From Lewinellaceae bacterium SD302 (lineage in GTDB: Bacteria > Bacteroidota > Bacteroidia > Chitinophagales > Saprospiraceae): 64,000 bases of DNA. Numbering within the stretch: position 1 is the first letter of the stretch; each line of letters starts with the position of its first letter. The stretch is taken from the NCBI GenBank assembly GCA_002591745.1, contig PDLQ01000014.1, positions 1-64,000 on the forward strand, given 5' to 3'. A program made the position numbers and the translations under genes. The notes beneath the pieces are model-generated. The model was not told where the DNA came from. It saw only the letters and a list, made by a program, of their open reading frames with translations, and made no database searches. Positions 55,981 through 64,000 of this stretch are shown piece by piece.

Positions 55981-56872
55981 CGTTGTACTGGGTCGGGTTC
56001 ACCCCAAGCCGACTACTAAACACTCTGGTAAAATAGCTGGCACTGCTAAAACCGCAACGCAGGGCAATGTCCTTCACACTCAATTGACCTTTCTTCAGGA
56101 AGCTTATGGACTGTTTAATGCGCTGCTCCGTTATGAACTCTACGGGAGAAACGCCAATCTCGTTTTTGAAGTCGCGGTAAAAAGCCGATGAACTCATACA
56201 GGCCAGCTTGCTCAGCTTATCTACGGTTAACTTTTCGCTCAGGTTGTTGAGGATATAGGTAACCGTAGCCGTAATGGGGTGGCTACTGGCCCGGCGACTG
56301 AGGTCGCGTACGTGATCATCGCGCGATTCTATTTCCAATAGCCTGATCAGCAATTCACTCAGGGACATATTGACGAAGATCTCCTTGGCCGGGTGGTTCT
56401 CAGCGGATAGGAATACCAGCCGTTGCAGAAGTTGGTTAATGGCCGTGTCGTTGGCCAGGTGAAAATTGCGGTTGCAGTAAGTCCATTCCTGACCATCGCT
56501 GCGCGGCCGGTTTTCGTTCATACTTCTGACCACTTTGTCGATCTCTTCGGGGTTGATCTCCAGGGCCAGGCATTTAGTGGGAGCTTCTGCCTTGGCGTCG
56601 GGAAAGTCGATGGTCATCAACTCGTTTCTGGGTAACATAACTGATTCTCCCGGCAGGAAATTAAAGCCAGGGTCTTCTTTCAGGTGCATCACTTTGCGGC
56701 CCACGATCATACTGGCCAGCACCGGGTTGTCAAACTTCAGCTTTACGGCCTCAGCCCGCTCGTGGGTCTCAAAAAGATTTATGGCCATGGTGTCCAGCGT
56801 AAAGGTCGTACGGTTCTCTACCAGGGTGTGGAGGGGGCGGGCACGCAAACCATTTATGTCAAGAGCAAGCAT
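55973..56872 (-). CDS. AraC-family transcriptional regulator
   Basis: 299 residues. The C-terminal ~100 residues hold two helix-turn-helix units: LTVDKLSKLACMSSSAFYRDFKNEIG and VKDIALRCGFSSASYFTRVFSSRLG, then the PTQY tail. The N-terminal ~190 residues are an AraC-type sensor domain (LPRNELMTIDFPDA, NRNFHLANDTAINQLLQ) with an unknown ligand. The gene is divergent from the aldehyde dehydrogenase gene 335 nt away, so control of that operon is likely (inference). It overlaps the DUF1206 gene by eight nt at the 3' end. Confidence 0.9.
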   Translation of the reverse strand: MLALDINGLRARPLHTLVENRTTFTLDTMAINLFETHERAEAVKLKFDNPVLASMIVGRKVMHLKEDPGFNFLPGESVMLPRNELMTIDFPDAKAEAPTKCLALEINPEEIDKVVRSMNENRPRSDGQEWTYCNRNFHLANDTAINQLLQRLVFLSAENHPAKEIFVNMSLSELLIRLLEIESRDDHVRDLSRRASSHPITATVTYILNNLSEKLTVDKLSKLACMSSSAFYRDFKNEIGVSPVEFITEQRIKQSISFLKKGQLSVKDIALRCGFSSASYFTRVFSSRLGVNPTQYNAK

Positions 56873-57206
56873 GATTCGAAAATTTTAAGCTAAAGGCACG
56901 GCTACTTTGAAGTCAAAAAGAATGAACGGTCAATTGCTCGGAGCCACGTCTGCCATGGAGAAAAGGGTCAGTAATCTACCGTTCAACTACTGGTATTTGT
57001 TGTGGCTGACAAAGTAGCAATGCCGGTCAAAGGCCAATTTAGCAAATTTAAATTTCGTGAAAAACGTAAAATTCAGTTAAATGGAGGATTGTGCGAATGA
57101 TTGGCGGAATAGTGCAAGGGTTCGCCGGTCACTACTCCTAATTTAGAGTATTCGAGGCGCGCAACGAACTTTCAACTGCGCCGATCATGCAAAAACCGTT
57201 CTAATT
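56873..57206. other. Divergent promoter region between araC-type gene and aldB
   Basis: 334 nt. It contains a converging repeat pair (56901-57018) with an internal GAACGGT/ACCGTTC hairpin. Closer to aldB, a direct repeat GTGC...GTGC with 21-nt spacing (57091 and 57112) is a candidate activator site. No ORF or clear -7 box was seen. Confidence 0.5.
56901..57018. repeat. Converging pair of GCTACTTTG repeats with internal inverted repeat
   Basis: GCTACTTTGAAGTC (56901-56914) and GGCTGACAAAGTAGC (57004-57018) face each other. GAACGGT and ACCGTTC inside them pair, so the ~118-bp block forms an imperfect palindrome. Confidence 0.6.
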
Positions 57207-58730
57207 ATGAGCACTACCGCAACCACCACCGCGGCTACTTACGCCAAGCCTGCCTTTAAAGACCAGTACGAAAATTACATCGGCGGCAAATGGACCCCGC
57301 CGACCCGTGGCGACTATTTCGACAACATCTCGCCCGTAGACGGGCAATCCTTCACGCGTATTCCCCGCTCCACTAAAGAGGATATCGACAAAGCCGTCGC
57401 CGCTGCCTGGGAAGCCGCAGACCACTGGAACAATACTTCGGCCACCGAGCGCAGCAACATACTCCTTAAGATCGCTGACGTGATGGAACAGAACCTCGAA
57501 GTACTGGCCCGCGCCGAAACCTGGGACAATGGTAAAGCCCTTCGCGAAACCCGCGCGGCCGATCTGCCCCTGGCCGTTGATCACTTCCGCTACTTTGCCG
57601 GAGCCATTCGCGCCGAAGAAGGTGGCGTTTCCGAACTGAACAGCTCCACCGTTTCCATGAACGTCTGGGAGCCGCTGGGGGTTGTCGGCCAGATCATCCC
57701 CTGGAACTTCCCCATCCTGATGGCCGCCTGGAAACTGGCCCCCGCGCTAGCCGCCGGCAACTGCGTGATCCTGAAACCAGCCGAGCAAACTCCCGTAGGC
57801 ATCCTGCTGCTCATGGAGATGATCGAAGATATCCTGCCCGCCGGTGTACTCAATATTGTTAATGGCTTTGGAGTAGAGGCCGGTAAGCCACTGGCCAGTC
57901 ACCCGGACATCCGCAAGATCGCCTTTACCGGAGAGACTACCACGGGTCAGCTGATCATGCAATACGCCAGCAAGAACATCATTCCCGTTACCCTGGAACT
58001 GGGCGGCAAGAGTCCTAATATCTTCATGAAGAGTGTCATGGACGCCGATGACGAATTTTTCGACAAATGTCTGGAAGGTGCCGCTATGTTTGCCCTCAAC
58101 CAGGGAGAGGTCTGTACCTGCCCGAGCCGTATCCTGGTTCACGAAGACATCGCCGACGCCTTTATCGAGCGTTTCATCGAACGGGTAAAGGCCATCAAAA
58201 TGGGGCACCCGCTGGACCCGTCGACCATGATGGGCGCCCAGGCCAGCAACGACCAGTACGAGAAGATCCTCAAGTACATCAAGATTGGTAAAGAAGAAGG
58301 CTGTGAGGTCCTCGCCGGTGGTGATGCCGCTTACGTAGACGAGCTGAAAGGCGGCTACTACATCCAGCCCACCGTGCTGAAGGGCAACAATAAAATGCGC
58401 GTCTTCCAGGAAGAGATCTTTGGCCCGGTGGTGTGTCTGACTACCTTCAAAGACGAAGCAGAGGCCATCGAGATTGCCAACGATACGCTCTACGGATTGG
58501 GTGCCGGACTGTGGACCCGCGACATGCACGAAGCCTACGGCATAGCCCGTAAAGTGGAAGCCGGCCGCGTTTGGGTAAATTGCTACCACGATTACCCCGC
58601 TCACGCACCCTTCGGTGGTTACAAAAAGTCCGGCATTGGCCGCGAGAATCACAAGATGATGCTCGACCACTATCGCCAGACCAAGAACATGCTGATCAGC
58701 TACAACAAAAGTGCCCTCGGGTTCTTCTAG
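57207..58730 (+). CDS. aldB: Aldehyde dehydrogenase, AldB/acetaldehyde dehydrogenase type
   Basis: 507 residues, the normal length. NAD(P)-binding ILKPAEQTP (188-196) and FTGETTTGQ (240-248) precede the catalytic Glu264 ([10 protein letters not shown]) and Cys303 ([11 protein letters not shown]). The C-terminus [13 protein letters not shown] is conserved. It oxidises acetaldehyde or similar aldehydes to acids. The EVCTC context and the adjacent DUF779 gene match the AldB/ExaC group. The divergent AraC regulator probably controls it. A strong hairpin separates it from the DUF779 gene, so read-through may be partial. Confidence 0.93.
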   Translation: MSTTATTTAATYAKPAFKDQYENYIGGKWTPPTRGDYFDNISPVDGQSFTRIPRSTKEDIDKAVAAAWEAADHWNNTSATERSNILLKIADVMEQNLEVLARAETWDNGKALRETRAADLPLAVDHFRYFAGAIRAEEGGVSELNSSTVSMNVWEPLGVVGQIIPWNFPILMAAWKLAPALAAGNCVILKPAEQTPVGILLLMEMIEDILPAGVLNIVNGFGVEAGKPLASHPDIRKIAFTGETTTGQLIMQYASKNIIPVTLELGGKSPNIFMKSVMDADDEFFDKCLEGAAMFALNQGEVCTCPSRILVHEDIADAFIERFIERVKAIKMGHPLDPSTMMGAQASNDQYEKILKYIKIGKEEGCEVLAGGDAAYVDELKGGYYIQPTVLKGNNKMRVFQEEIFGPVVCLTTFKDEAEAIEIANDTLYGLGAGLWTRDMHEAYGIARKVEAGRVWVNCYHDYPAHAPFGGYKKSGIGRENHKMMLDHYRQTKNMLISYNKSALGFF

Positions 58731-58755
58731 GAAGTTGCTGACGCAATGACCAACT

Positions 58756-58790
58756 GCGGCCGATGTGAGCGATCACGTCGGCCGCTTTGA
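58756..58790 (+). terminator. Hairpin between aldB and the DUF779 gene
   Basis: GCGGCCGA (58756-58763) and GTGA pair with TCAC and TCGGCCGC (58778-58785) in a ~13-bp stem; TTTGATAAATTT follows. It may attenuate transcription between two genes that look functionally linked. Confidence 0.6.
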
Positions 58791-58810
58791 TAAATTTATC
58801 AAGAGTAAAA

Positions 58811-59161
58811 ATGCCCGCTATGCCAAAAGTTGCCATCACCCCCGCCGCCGCCAAGATTGTTGATCAGCTCCGTGAGCAACACGGCCCGCTGATCTTTCAC
58901 CAGAGCGGGGGCTGCTGCGACGGCTCCGCTCCCATGTGCTTCCCCGAAGGAGAGTTTTACATCGACGATGACAATGACGAATTACTCGGTGAAGTCCACG
59001 GCTGCCCCTATTATATGTCCAAGTTTCAGTACGAGTACTGGAAACACACTCACCTGACACTGGACGTGACCGAAGGCCGGGGAGCCAGCTTTTCGGCGGA
59101 AATTCCGCTGGGATTACGTTTTGTAGTGGAGTCGCGCTTACTCACGGAGGCCGATCAATAA
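58811..59161 (+). CDS. DUF779 domain protein
   Basis: 116 residues from ATG 58811; a TTG 24 nt upstream lies at the foot of the terminator hairpin and ATG 58820 is another option. The segment FHQSGGCCDGSAPMC with three Cys and the HGCPYYM segment are DUF779 hallmarks and could bind a metal. The family is of unknown function but is commonly encoded beside acetaldehyde dehydrogenases, as here (81 nt after aldB). It may support the dehydrogenase or a partner enzyme (inference). Confidence 0.88.
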   Translation: MPAMPKVAITPAAAKIVDQLREQHGPLIFHQSGGCCDGSAPMCFPEGEFYIDDDNDELLGEVHGCPYYMSKFQYEYWKHTHLTLDVTEGRGASFSAEIPLGLRFVVESRLLTEADQ

Positions 59162-59772
59162 AAAGAGGGTGCTCAACGACTTATCAGACGCCGAGACCCT
59201 CACAAAAACTAACTAGAAAGGTAAATTCTTGATTAATGACAAAGTGGCCTGACCCCTCCCGCTCGAAAGCGGTAGTAGCGGAGTTAAACCAGCGAAGTAG
59301 AGGTGCTTGCCTGATCGATCAATATTAAATCAATAGGGCGGTGCAGATTTCGAGACCGACAAGCACAAAAGGCATAAGGTGTCCCCGCTGCTTGAGGGCA
59401 ACGGAACCTGTAAAATAAAAAGGCTATGGCGCAACTCGCGGGGAGCTGCGACAGTACATCTTATGACTGATCTCACTTCCAACGCGGAAGCGAAAAAAGT
59501 AAAAGACCAGCTATGACTAGTTAGTTTTTGCTTATTAAAACTGGCCGCTGCGGAGGATAAATGATATACCGGATATTAGGGTAAGGGTAGTTTGGGACAG
59601 CGACGGCAAAGGATTTCGGCGGGGTTAAAGGCAGCCGAATCGATTTTTACTATTGGGGCTAAGTAGTTTGGATGGGCTAAATTATAGATAAATTCTTATA
59701 TCTCACAACTTTCCAATGACCGAAATGACCCGAACTCAGGCGTGTATTCATATTGGAAGACCTTATGAACCC
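59162..59772. other. 611-nt non-coding region between convergent genes, possibly structured RNA
   Basis: No convincing ORF on either strand. Several pairings are visible: CCGCT-CGAA-AGCGG near 59259-59273, TCCCCGC near 59383 with GCGGGG near 59437, and CTTCC-AACGC-GGAAG near 59475 followed by an A-rich tract. A repeat-like CAAAGTGGC is at 59240-59248. Phrases such as GGAACCTGTAAAA recall domain I of group II introns, but no domain V and no intron-encoded reverse transcriptase are present. No known RNA family was recognised. Confidence 0.4.
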
Positions 59773-61761
59773 TCATAACAGAGACCATTTAATGCCTACG
59801 GAACCATTGATGCCCGCCGCCGGCTGGAAGTAACGACCCCCAAAACGCGGGTTTAGATCATTGCCGAAACTCATCCGCTCATCCAGTAAATTGCTGCCGC
59901 TGGCGTGGATGGTGAACAGCCCTACGCGGTAAGCCAGCCGCAGACGAACCAGGTGATAGGACTCCCCGAATACCGTATTGGCATCGTTCAAGGGTATGGC
60001 ATCGGTGTAATTATAATTGAGACTGGCGGAGAAGCGGCTTTCTGAACGATAATCTACGATCAGGTTGACTACGTGAGGTGCCGTGCCCGGCAGGCGTTGC
60101 CCGCTCACATCCTCTCCCTCACGCTCGTAATCCAGGTAGGTGAAATTCTGGTAGGTATAGCTGGCGTAGAAATTGAGCCAGTCCATGGCACTCCATTCAC
60201 CGGAAATTTCAATTCCCCACTGATCGGTCTCCCCCGCGTTGCGGAATAGCTGCGTGCCACGGTCATCGGAAAAAGCGGAGATGGATTCGTTCAGCCTAAA
60301 TCGATAAGCACTCAGCTCATAAGTCAGTTTTTGGGCCTGTCCTTTTAAGCCAAACTCGTAATTGGTGCCCCGCTCTGCGGCGAGATTGGTATTGATGCTG
60401 CCTTCGTTGGTACGGAATTCGTCGAGGGTGGGCGGACTGAAACCTTCGGCCAGACTGGCGTAGAGGCTGATGTTGCCCAGTTCCTTTAAAACCGAAATGC
60501 GCGGACTCATAGTAGCGGCAAAATCACTGCTGATCAGGGCGGGATCACCGGCAGCGTCGAAGGTGCGGTCTACCTGGTAGCTCAGTTTGTTCAGGCTCAG
60601 GCCGGCCGTGATTCGCCAGCCACCCGCCAGGGCGAGAATGCTTTGGCCGAACAGCAGCCATTGGCGACTGTCGATCTCATCACTGAAGTTCAGTTCGCCG
60701 GGGCTGGCGTCGGGATTTGTGAAGTTATTCGCCATCCGGTACTGCAACTGGTATTCTCCACCCGCACTGATCTTCAGGTAGCCGTTTGGCCCAGCACTCG
60801 TTTGGTAGTCAAATACACTATGCCCGCCAACGCCCAGGTTAGTTTCCCGCTTATAGTCGAAATTGAAAGGGTGGTCGAAGTAAAAACCGGTGGCATAGGC
60901 CCTGCTCTGATTGCTCAACTTACCCCAGTTGTTTTCGCGGCCCAAGCCCAGCAATAGATTGTGATAATTGATGCTGGCGTTCTTATCCGCGCTGCCGGGG
61001 CGGGCCTGGGTAGGGTCTTCCAGGTATTGCTCTTCGTTGAGTCCGCCGGGCAGATCGTAGCTTAGGTCGGTATACAAAAGGTGTAGATCGGTTGCCCGGC
61101 CCAGTCGTGAACTGTACTGAACCGTCTGGCGGAAAAGCCCGGAATGATCCCGGTAGCCATTGGTGCCCTGGGCGGCGTAGCGCAGTTCTTCTTTACCCAA
61201 TTTTACTCTCGTGGCCGTACGGAAGTAACCAAAAGAGCCGCCCGCTACTTCCAACTCAGCCTTTTGTTCCAGACTGTCGGTCTTCAGGAGCAGGGTGCCG
61301 GCATTACCCGCTCCGTAGAGGCTGCCGGCCGGTCCTTTGATCAGTTCGATCCGGTCAACGTTGGCCACGTCCAGGAAATTCAACTGGGTGTCGCCGCCGG
61401 GTTCGGTCAGTGGAAAGCCGTTCCAGTACACCTTCAGGTTCCTCACGCCGAATGGCGAACGCAGCGTACTACCGCGTACGGAAACCCGGTAACTCCCGGG
61501 TGCTCTTTGCTCGAAGCGCACGCCGGCAATCCGGTTCATGGAGGCCAGCAGATCAGCGTCCGGGTATTCGTTGATGGTGGCCTTTTCCAGCACAGCCACG
61601 CTTCCGGCGATTCTTTGGGTGGGCAGTTCGTCGCGGAAGGCACTGACGGTCACTTGGTCCAGTAATAAAGAGTCTTGAGCTTCTAGCAGGGGCGGTTGGA
61701 GGAGGCAGTTCACCAGTACAAGCATAAAAGCAAATACGAGGGTTCTTATGTTGACTAACAA
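59773..61761 (-). CDS. TonB-dependent receptor
   Basis: Up to 662 residues. A signal peptide (IRTLVFAFMLVLVNCLL, ending at QAQ-like LLEAQ) is followed by a plug domain (LLASMNRIAGVRFEQRAPGS, RVSVRGSTLRSPFGVRNL, VDRIELIKGPAGSLYGAGN) and a 22-strand-type barrel with the C-terminal GRYFQPAAG and GSVGIKWSLL. It imports a ligand such as a siderophore or metal complex with TonB-ExbBD energy. It lacks an N-terminal carboxypeptidase-like domain. The start is uncertain: TTG at 61761 falls inside the GCTACTTTG repeat, and ATG at 61725 gives a shorter signal without a basic N-terminus. Confidence 0.88.
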   Translation of the reverse strand: MLVNIRTLVFAFMLVLVNCLLQPPLLEAQDSLLLDQVTVSAFRDELPTQRIAGSVAVLEKATINEYPDADLLASMNRIAGVRFEQRAPGSYRVSVRGSTLRSPFGVRNLKVYWNGFPLTEPGGDTQLNFLDVANVDRIELIKGPAGSLYGAGNAGTLLLKTDSLEQKAELEVAGGSFGYFRTATRVKLGKEELRYAAQGTNGYRDHSGLFRQTVQYSSRLGRATDLHLLYTDLSYDLPGGLNEEQYLEDPTQARPGSADKNASINYHNLLLGLGRENNWGKLSNQSRAYATGFYFDHPFNFDYKRETNLGVGGHSVFDYQTSAGPNGYLKISAGGEYQLQYRMANNFTNPDASPGELNFSDEIDSRQWLLFGQSILALAGGWRITAGLSLNKLSYQVDRTFDAAGDPALISSDFAATMSPRISVLKELGNISLYASLAEGFSPPTLDEFRTNEGSINTNLAAERGTNYEFGLKGQAQKLTYELSAYRFRLNESISAFSDDRGTQLFRNAGETDQWGIEISGEWSAMDWLNFYASYTYQNFTYLDYEREGEDVSGQRLPGTAPHVVNLIVDYRSESRFSASLNYNYTDAIPLNDANTVFGESYHLVRLRLAYRVGLFTIHASGSNLLDERMSFGNDLNPRFGGRYFQPAAGINGSVGIKWSLL

Positions 61762-62238
61762 AGTAGCAGTGTTTGTTGAATAAGTAAGCCGGAATTTAGA
61801 CTAAATTAAAGGCGAAGATAGAGTCTTAGGGAACAATAAAGACCTTGACAAGGCAGCAGCCTAGTTTTAGGGTTGGCATTACAAGCAGATCAAATATTTC
61901 TGCCAATGGATATTTGTTTCGATTTATTAACTGGAGTATTCAAAACGCTGTGGCCTAGATTAGGCATTACCTATCTGCAATGCGTTCCGGTGTTCACTCT
62001 TGCGTACGCTTGAATTGAATCGGGACTGAAACTGCTTATAGAGTTCTTAAAAGAGTAATTCGGGTGACGCTCCGTTTTTACTCGTGCCGTTGCTAACTGT
62101 AAACTTCGGTGAAACTTTTTTTCCTGTTTTGTACTTTCAGATTAACGGGCGGTAGCCGCTGGGTCAAGCCAGTAATGATACCTTTACAAAAACATTGCTA
62201 CTTTGTTAGTCAGAAATAACAACACCCCCCGGTAACAT
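61762..62238. other. Divergent promoter region flanked by identical repeat copies
   Basis: 477 nt between the TonB receptor and the DUF3137 gene. GCTACTTTGTTAGTCA occurs at both ends, pointing outward (cores 61759-61767 on minus, 62197-62205 on plus). The matching stretch is 22 bp with one difference. CAAATAT...ATATTTG (near 61895-61920) is a small inverted repeat in between. No ORF or RNA gene was recognised. Confidence 0.6.
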
Positions 62239-63201
62239 ATGCAATTATCATTCGGAGATCCTATCGTTGCCAAGCTTGAAAAGGAAAGAAAGGTCGTTCA
62301 CCAGAAGGTGAAAAAGCTTTGGCAGCAGGCCGGTCTGTCGCTGCTTGCTTTAGTACTGCTGACCATTTACCTGTTTACCGAATACGCCGGTGGCCCAAAC
62401 AACCATTATTTTCTGATCGGAGTTGGCATCACCGTAGCCGGATTGATTGCTGCGCTGATTTTTTGGGCCGTATTGTCCGAGCGCTTTCGGAAAAAATTCC
62501 AGTTTAAGATATTGCCCATCATTGCCGAGCAAGTCTGGCCCGGCGTACGCTGGTATCCCGACGGATTGCTGCCGATGGAGGTGCTCAGGGAAGCCGAACT
62601 GGTATCCGCCCACGACAGCATCGACCGCTACGACGGGAAGCACCTTTTCGAAGGGGAATTTGCCGGGCTCCCGATCGAAATGTCGGAAGTTCACGCTCAG
62701 GAAAGGCGCACCCGGACCAAGGACGGCAAAACGGAAACTTACCACGCTACTATTTTCAATGGCATCGTGTTAAGGGCCGAACGTTACGGCCACCCCGGCG
62801 TAACCCGACTGAGTTACCGCGATCCGGGCTGGGGCCTCAACGTACAACTCCCCGGCTGGTTCAGTGGCATGGCGAGTCGCCCCGAGATTCAATTCGGCAC
62901 CAACGACCCCAACCTGGGCAAACGATTTACCCTGGAAGGTGATGAACCCGAAGCCGGGCGAGCCCTGGTGACCGAAGAACTGCTGGTCACCCTGCAAAAA
63001 TTAAAAAACTCCGGGAATGGAGTGCCGACCGTCGTATTGACACCCCTCCACCTATACATCGCCCTGCGCGGGGAGTCCTTTACCCTGGCCCCCAGTTACC
63101 GTGAGCCCATTCACCAGCAGGCTACGGTCAGTCATCAGTACCAGGAGTTGCAGCATCTGTTGCGGGTGGTGGAGTTACTGGCGCAAGAGCCAAAAGTATG
63201 A
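62239..63201 (+). CDS. DUF3137 membrane protein
   Basis: 320 residues. Two adjacent transmembrane helices near residues 30-80 are followed by a soluble domain with the DUF3137 core: HLFEGEFAGLPIEMSEVHAQ and RRTRTKDGKTETYHATIFNGIV. The function of the family is unknown; it is often called a galanin-like domain in databases. The stop overlaps the start of the next gene by 4 nt (ATGA), so it is coupled to an FGE-type lipoprotein. Upstream is the outward-facing copy of the window-wide repeat, 34 nt before the ATG. Confidence 0.85.
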   Translation: MQLSFGDPIVAKLEKERKVVHQKVKKLWQQAGLSLLALVLLTIYLFTEYAGGPNNHYFLIGVGITVAGLIAALIFWAVLSERFRKKFQFKILPIIAEQVWPGVRWYPDGLLPMEVLREAELVSAHDSIDRYDGKHLFEGEFAGLPIEMSEVHAQERRTRTKDGKTETYHATIFNGIVLRAERYGHPGVTRLSYRDPGWGLNVQLPGWFSGMASRPEIQFGTNDPNLGKRFTLEGDEPEAGRALVTEELLVTLQKLKNSGNGVPTVVLTPLHLYIALRGESFTLAPSYREPIHQQATVSHQYQELQHLLRVVELLAQEPKV

Positions 63202-64000
63202 TCAGAATTCTAAGCTTGCTGATGCTGGTTAACTTATTGGGCTGCAGCCCGGATGCCCCAAAAAGGCCCACGGAAAAACCGGCTTCCATCCATAAAAAAC
63301 GCCCCGCCAACTATCGGGAAAGTATGCAGTTTATTCCCGCCGGGATATTGAATATGGGCGGTGACAATGAGCAGGCCAGCCGCAATGAATTTCCCAAACA
63401 TCGGGTGATCCTGGATAGCTTCTGGATGGATACCTACGAGGTGACCAACGCTGCCTTCGCCGATTTTGTAAAAGCTACCGCTTACCTGACCGTTGCTGAG
63501 CGGCCCATCGACTGGGAAGAGATGGCGAAGACGCTGCCGCCGGGAACACCCCGCCCACCGGATAGTATTTTACAGCCAGGTGCACTGGTATTCCGCCAGC
63601 CCGGGCAGCGAGTGGACATGAGCAACCCCGCCAACTGGTGGGTATGGACGATCGGAGCCAACTGGCGGCAGCCGGAGGGGCCGGGCAGTTCTATTGAGGG
63701 TAAAGAAAACCATCCTGTGGTACAGGTCGCCTGGGAAGACGCCGCGGCCTACGCTGATTGGGCCGGTAAGCGACTACCTACCGAAGCCGAATGGGAATGG
63801 GCCGCCAGGGGAGGGGAGGAGAACCTGATCTACCCCTGGGGGAATAATCTGGGTGAAAACGCGGGCAAACTGGCTAATTTTTGGCAGGGACCATTTCCAT
63901 ACATCAATGAACTGGAAGACGGCTACGCGACCACGGCTCCGGTGGGTAGTTATCTGCCCAATGGTTACGGTTTATATGATATGGCGGGAAACGCTTGGGA
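63198..64000 (+). CDS. FGE/SUMF1-family lipoprotein (3' end outside window)
   Basis: The ATG at 63198 overlaps the DUF3137 stop and starts a lipoprotein signal (LLMLVNLLGCSPD, Cys at residue 16). The frame is open to the window end (~267 codons). The sulfatase-modifying-factor domain is clear: FIPAGILNMGGDNEQA near residue 45, FWMDTYEVTNAAFADFV, then VVQVAWEDAAAYADWAGKRLPTEAEWEWAARGG and YGLYDMAGN. In classical family members this domain converts Cys to formylglycine, but many lipoprotein versions in Bacteroidota (GldK/GldJ-like gliding proteins among them) lack the catalytic Cys pair, which would lie beyond the window. Function therefore unsettled. Confidence 0.88.
   Translation, partial: MIRILSLLMLVNLLGCSPDAPKRPTEKPASIHKKRPANYRESMQFIPAGILNMGGDNEQASRNEFPKHRVILDSFWMDTYEVTNAAFADFVKATAYLTVAERPIDWEEMAKTLPPGTPRPPDSILQPGALVFRQPGQRVDMSNPANWWVWTIGANWRQPEGPGSSIEGKENHPVVQVAWEDAAAYADWAGKRLPTEAEWEWAARGGEENLIYPWGNNLGENAGKLANFWQGPFPYINELEDGYATTAPVGSYLPNGYGLYDMAGNAW

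Noticed and set aside
57589-57597. GCTACTTTG copy inside aldB as part of the repeat family.
   Set aside because: Only the 9-mer core is present without the conserved flanks, so this copy is probably chance (it encodes RYFAG, typical of the enzyme).
59162-59772. Group II intron, tmRNA or RNase P RNA in the long non-coding block.
   Set aside because: No domain V hairpin, no reverse transcriptase, no tag-peptide frame and no GAGGAAAGTC-type core was seen. It is kept only as an unassigned structured candidate.

Overview
The window reads as a chromosomal segment of a member of the Bacteroidota, most likely a Saprospiria/Lewinella-like marine bacterium (inference, no 16S here). Evidence: three proteins carry type IX secretion (Por/gliding) C-terminal sorting domains, two TonB-linked outer membrane barrels are present, Shine-Dalgarno sites are largely absent, TAnnTTTG-type -7 boxes precede several genes, and there are a fused SecDF, a small eukaryote-like GSII and a CrtZ-type hydroxylase. 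No rRNA, tRNA or CRISPR array was recognised.

Layout. 1-1024: end of a DDE transposase, then a short AT-rich pair of overlapping ORFs that looks like a gene remnant plus a lipoprotein. 1142-4190: VWA protein, small secreted protein, and a TIGR02587/TIGR02588-type membrane pair. 4290-14552: a type IX-secreted BNR/YCF48-like protein and a ~2,930-residue surface protein built of two ten-copy repeat arrays. 14861-29655: mostly housekeeping (aminotransferase, RtcB, alpha-2-macroglobulin, Lon-N protein, LepA, a helical-repeat protein, PII and GSII). 29912-34651: a second large type IX-secreted protein. 34827-46056: IscX and ferredoxin, PhnA-like protein, DnaK, QueG, CrtZ, SecDF and several lipoproteins or small unknowns. 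46639-55152: outer membrane barrel, S15, TerC and three glycosyltransferases. 55195-64000: DUF1206 protein, AraC regulator with an AldB/DUF779 pair, TonB receptor, DUF3137 protein and the start of an FGE/SUMF1-family lipoprotein.

The most unusual signal is not a gene. The 9-mer GCTACTTTG, usually extended as (A)YTGCTACTTTG followed by AAGYC or TYAGYC, occurs at least 22 times by eye on both strands, against about 0.5 expected by chance. Most copies are intergenic, often as inverted pairs flanking imperfect palindromes, but some lie inside coding regions in several frames. It looks like a dispersed REP/REPIN-like or signal-sequence family. Other intergenic structures are a ~168-bp imperfect palindrome (46272-46439), a 162-bp element with ~19-bp terminal inverted repeats (49644-49805), four loci of 8-nt-period degenerate repeats, and a 611-bp structured-looking non-coding region (59162-59772).

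Functional groupings: PII (28106) upstream of GSII (28642) for nitrogen assimilation; ferredoxin and IscX for Fe-S biogenesis; AraC, AldB and DUF779 for aldehyde oxidation; three adjacent glycosyltransferases for surface glycans; SecDF, outer membrane barrels and type IX cargo for the cell surface.
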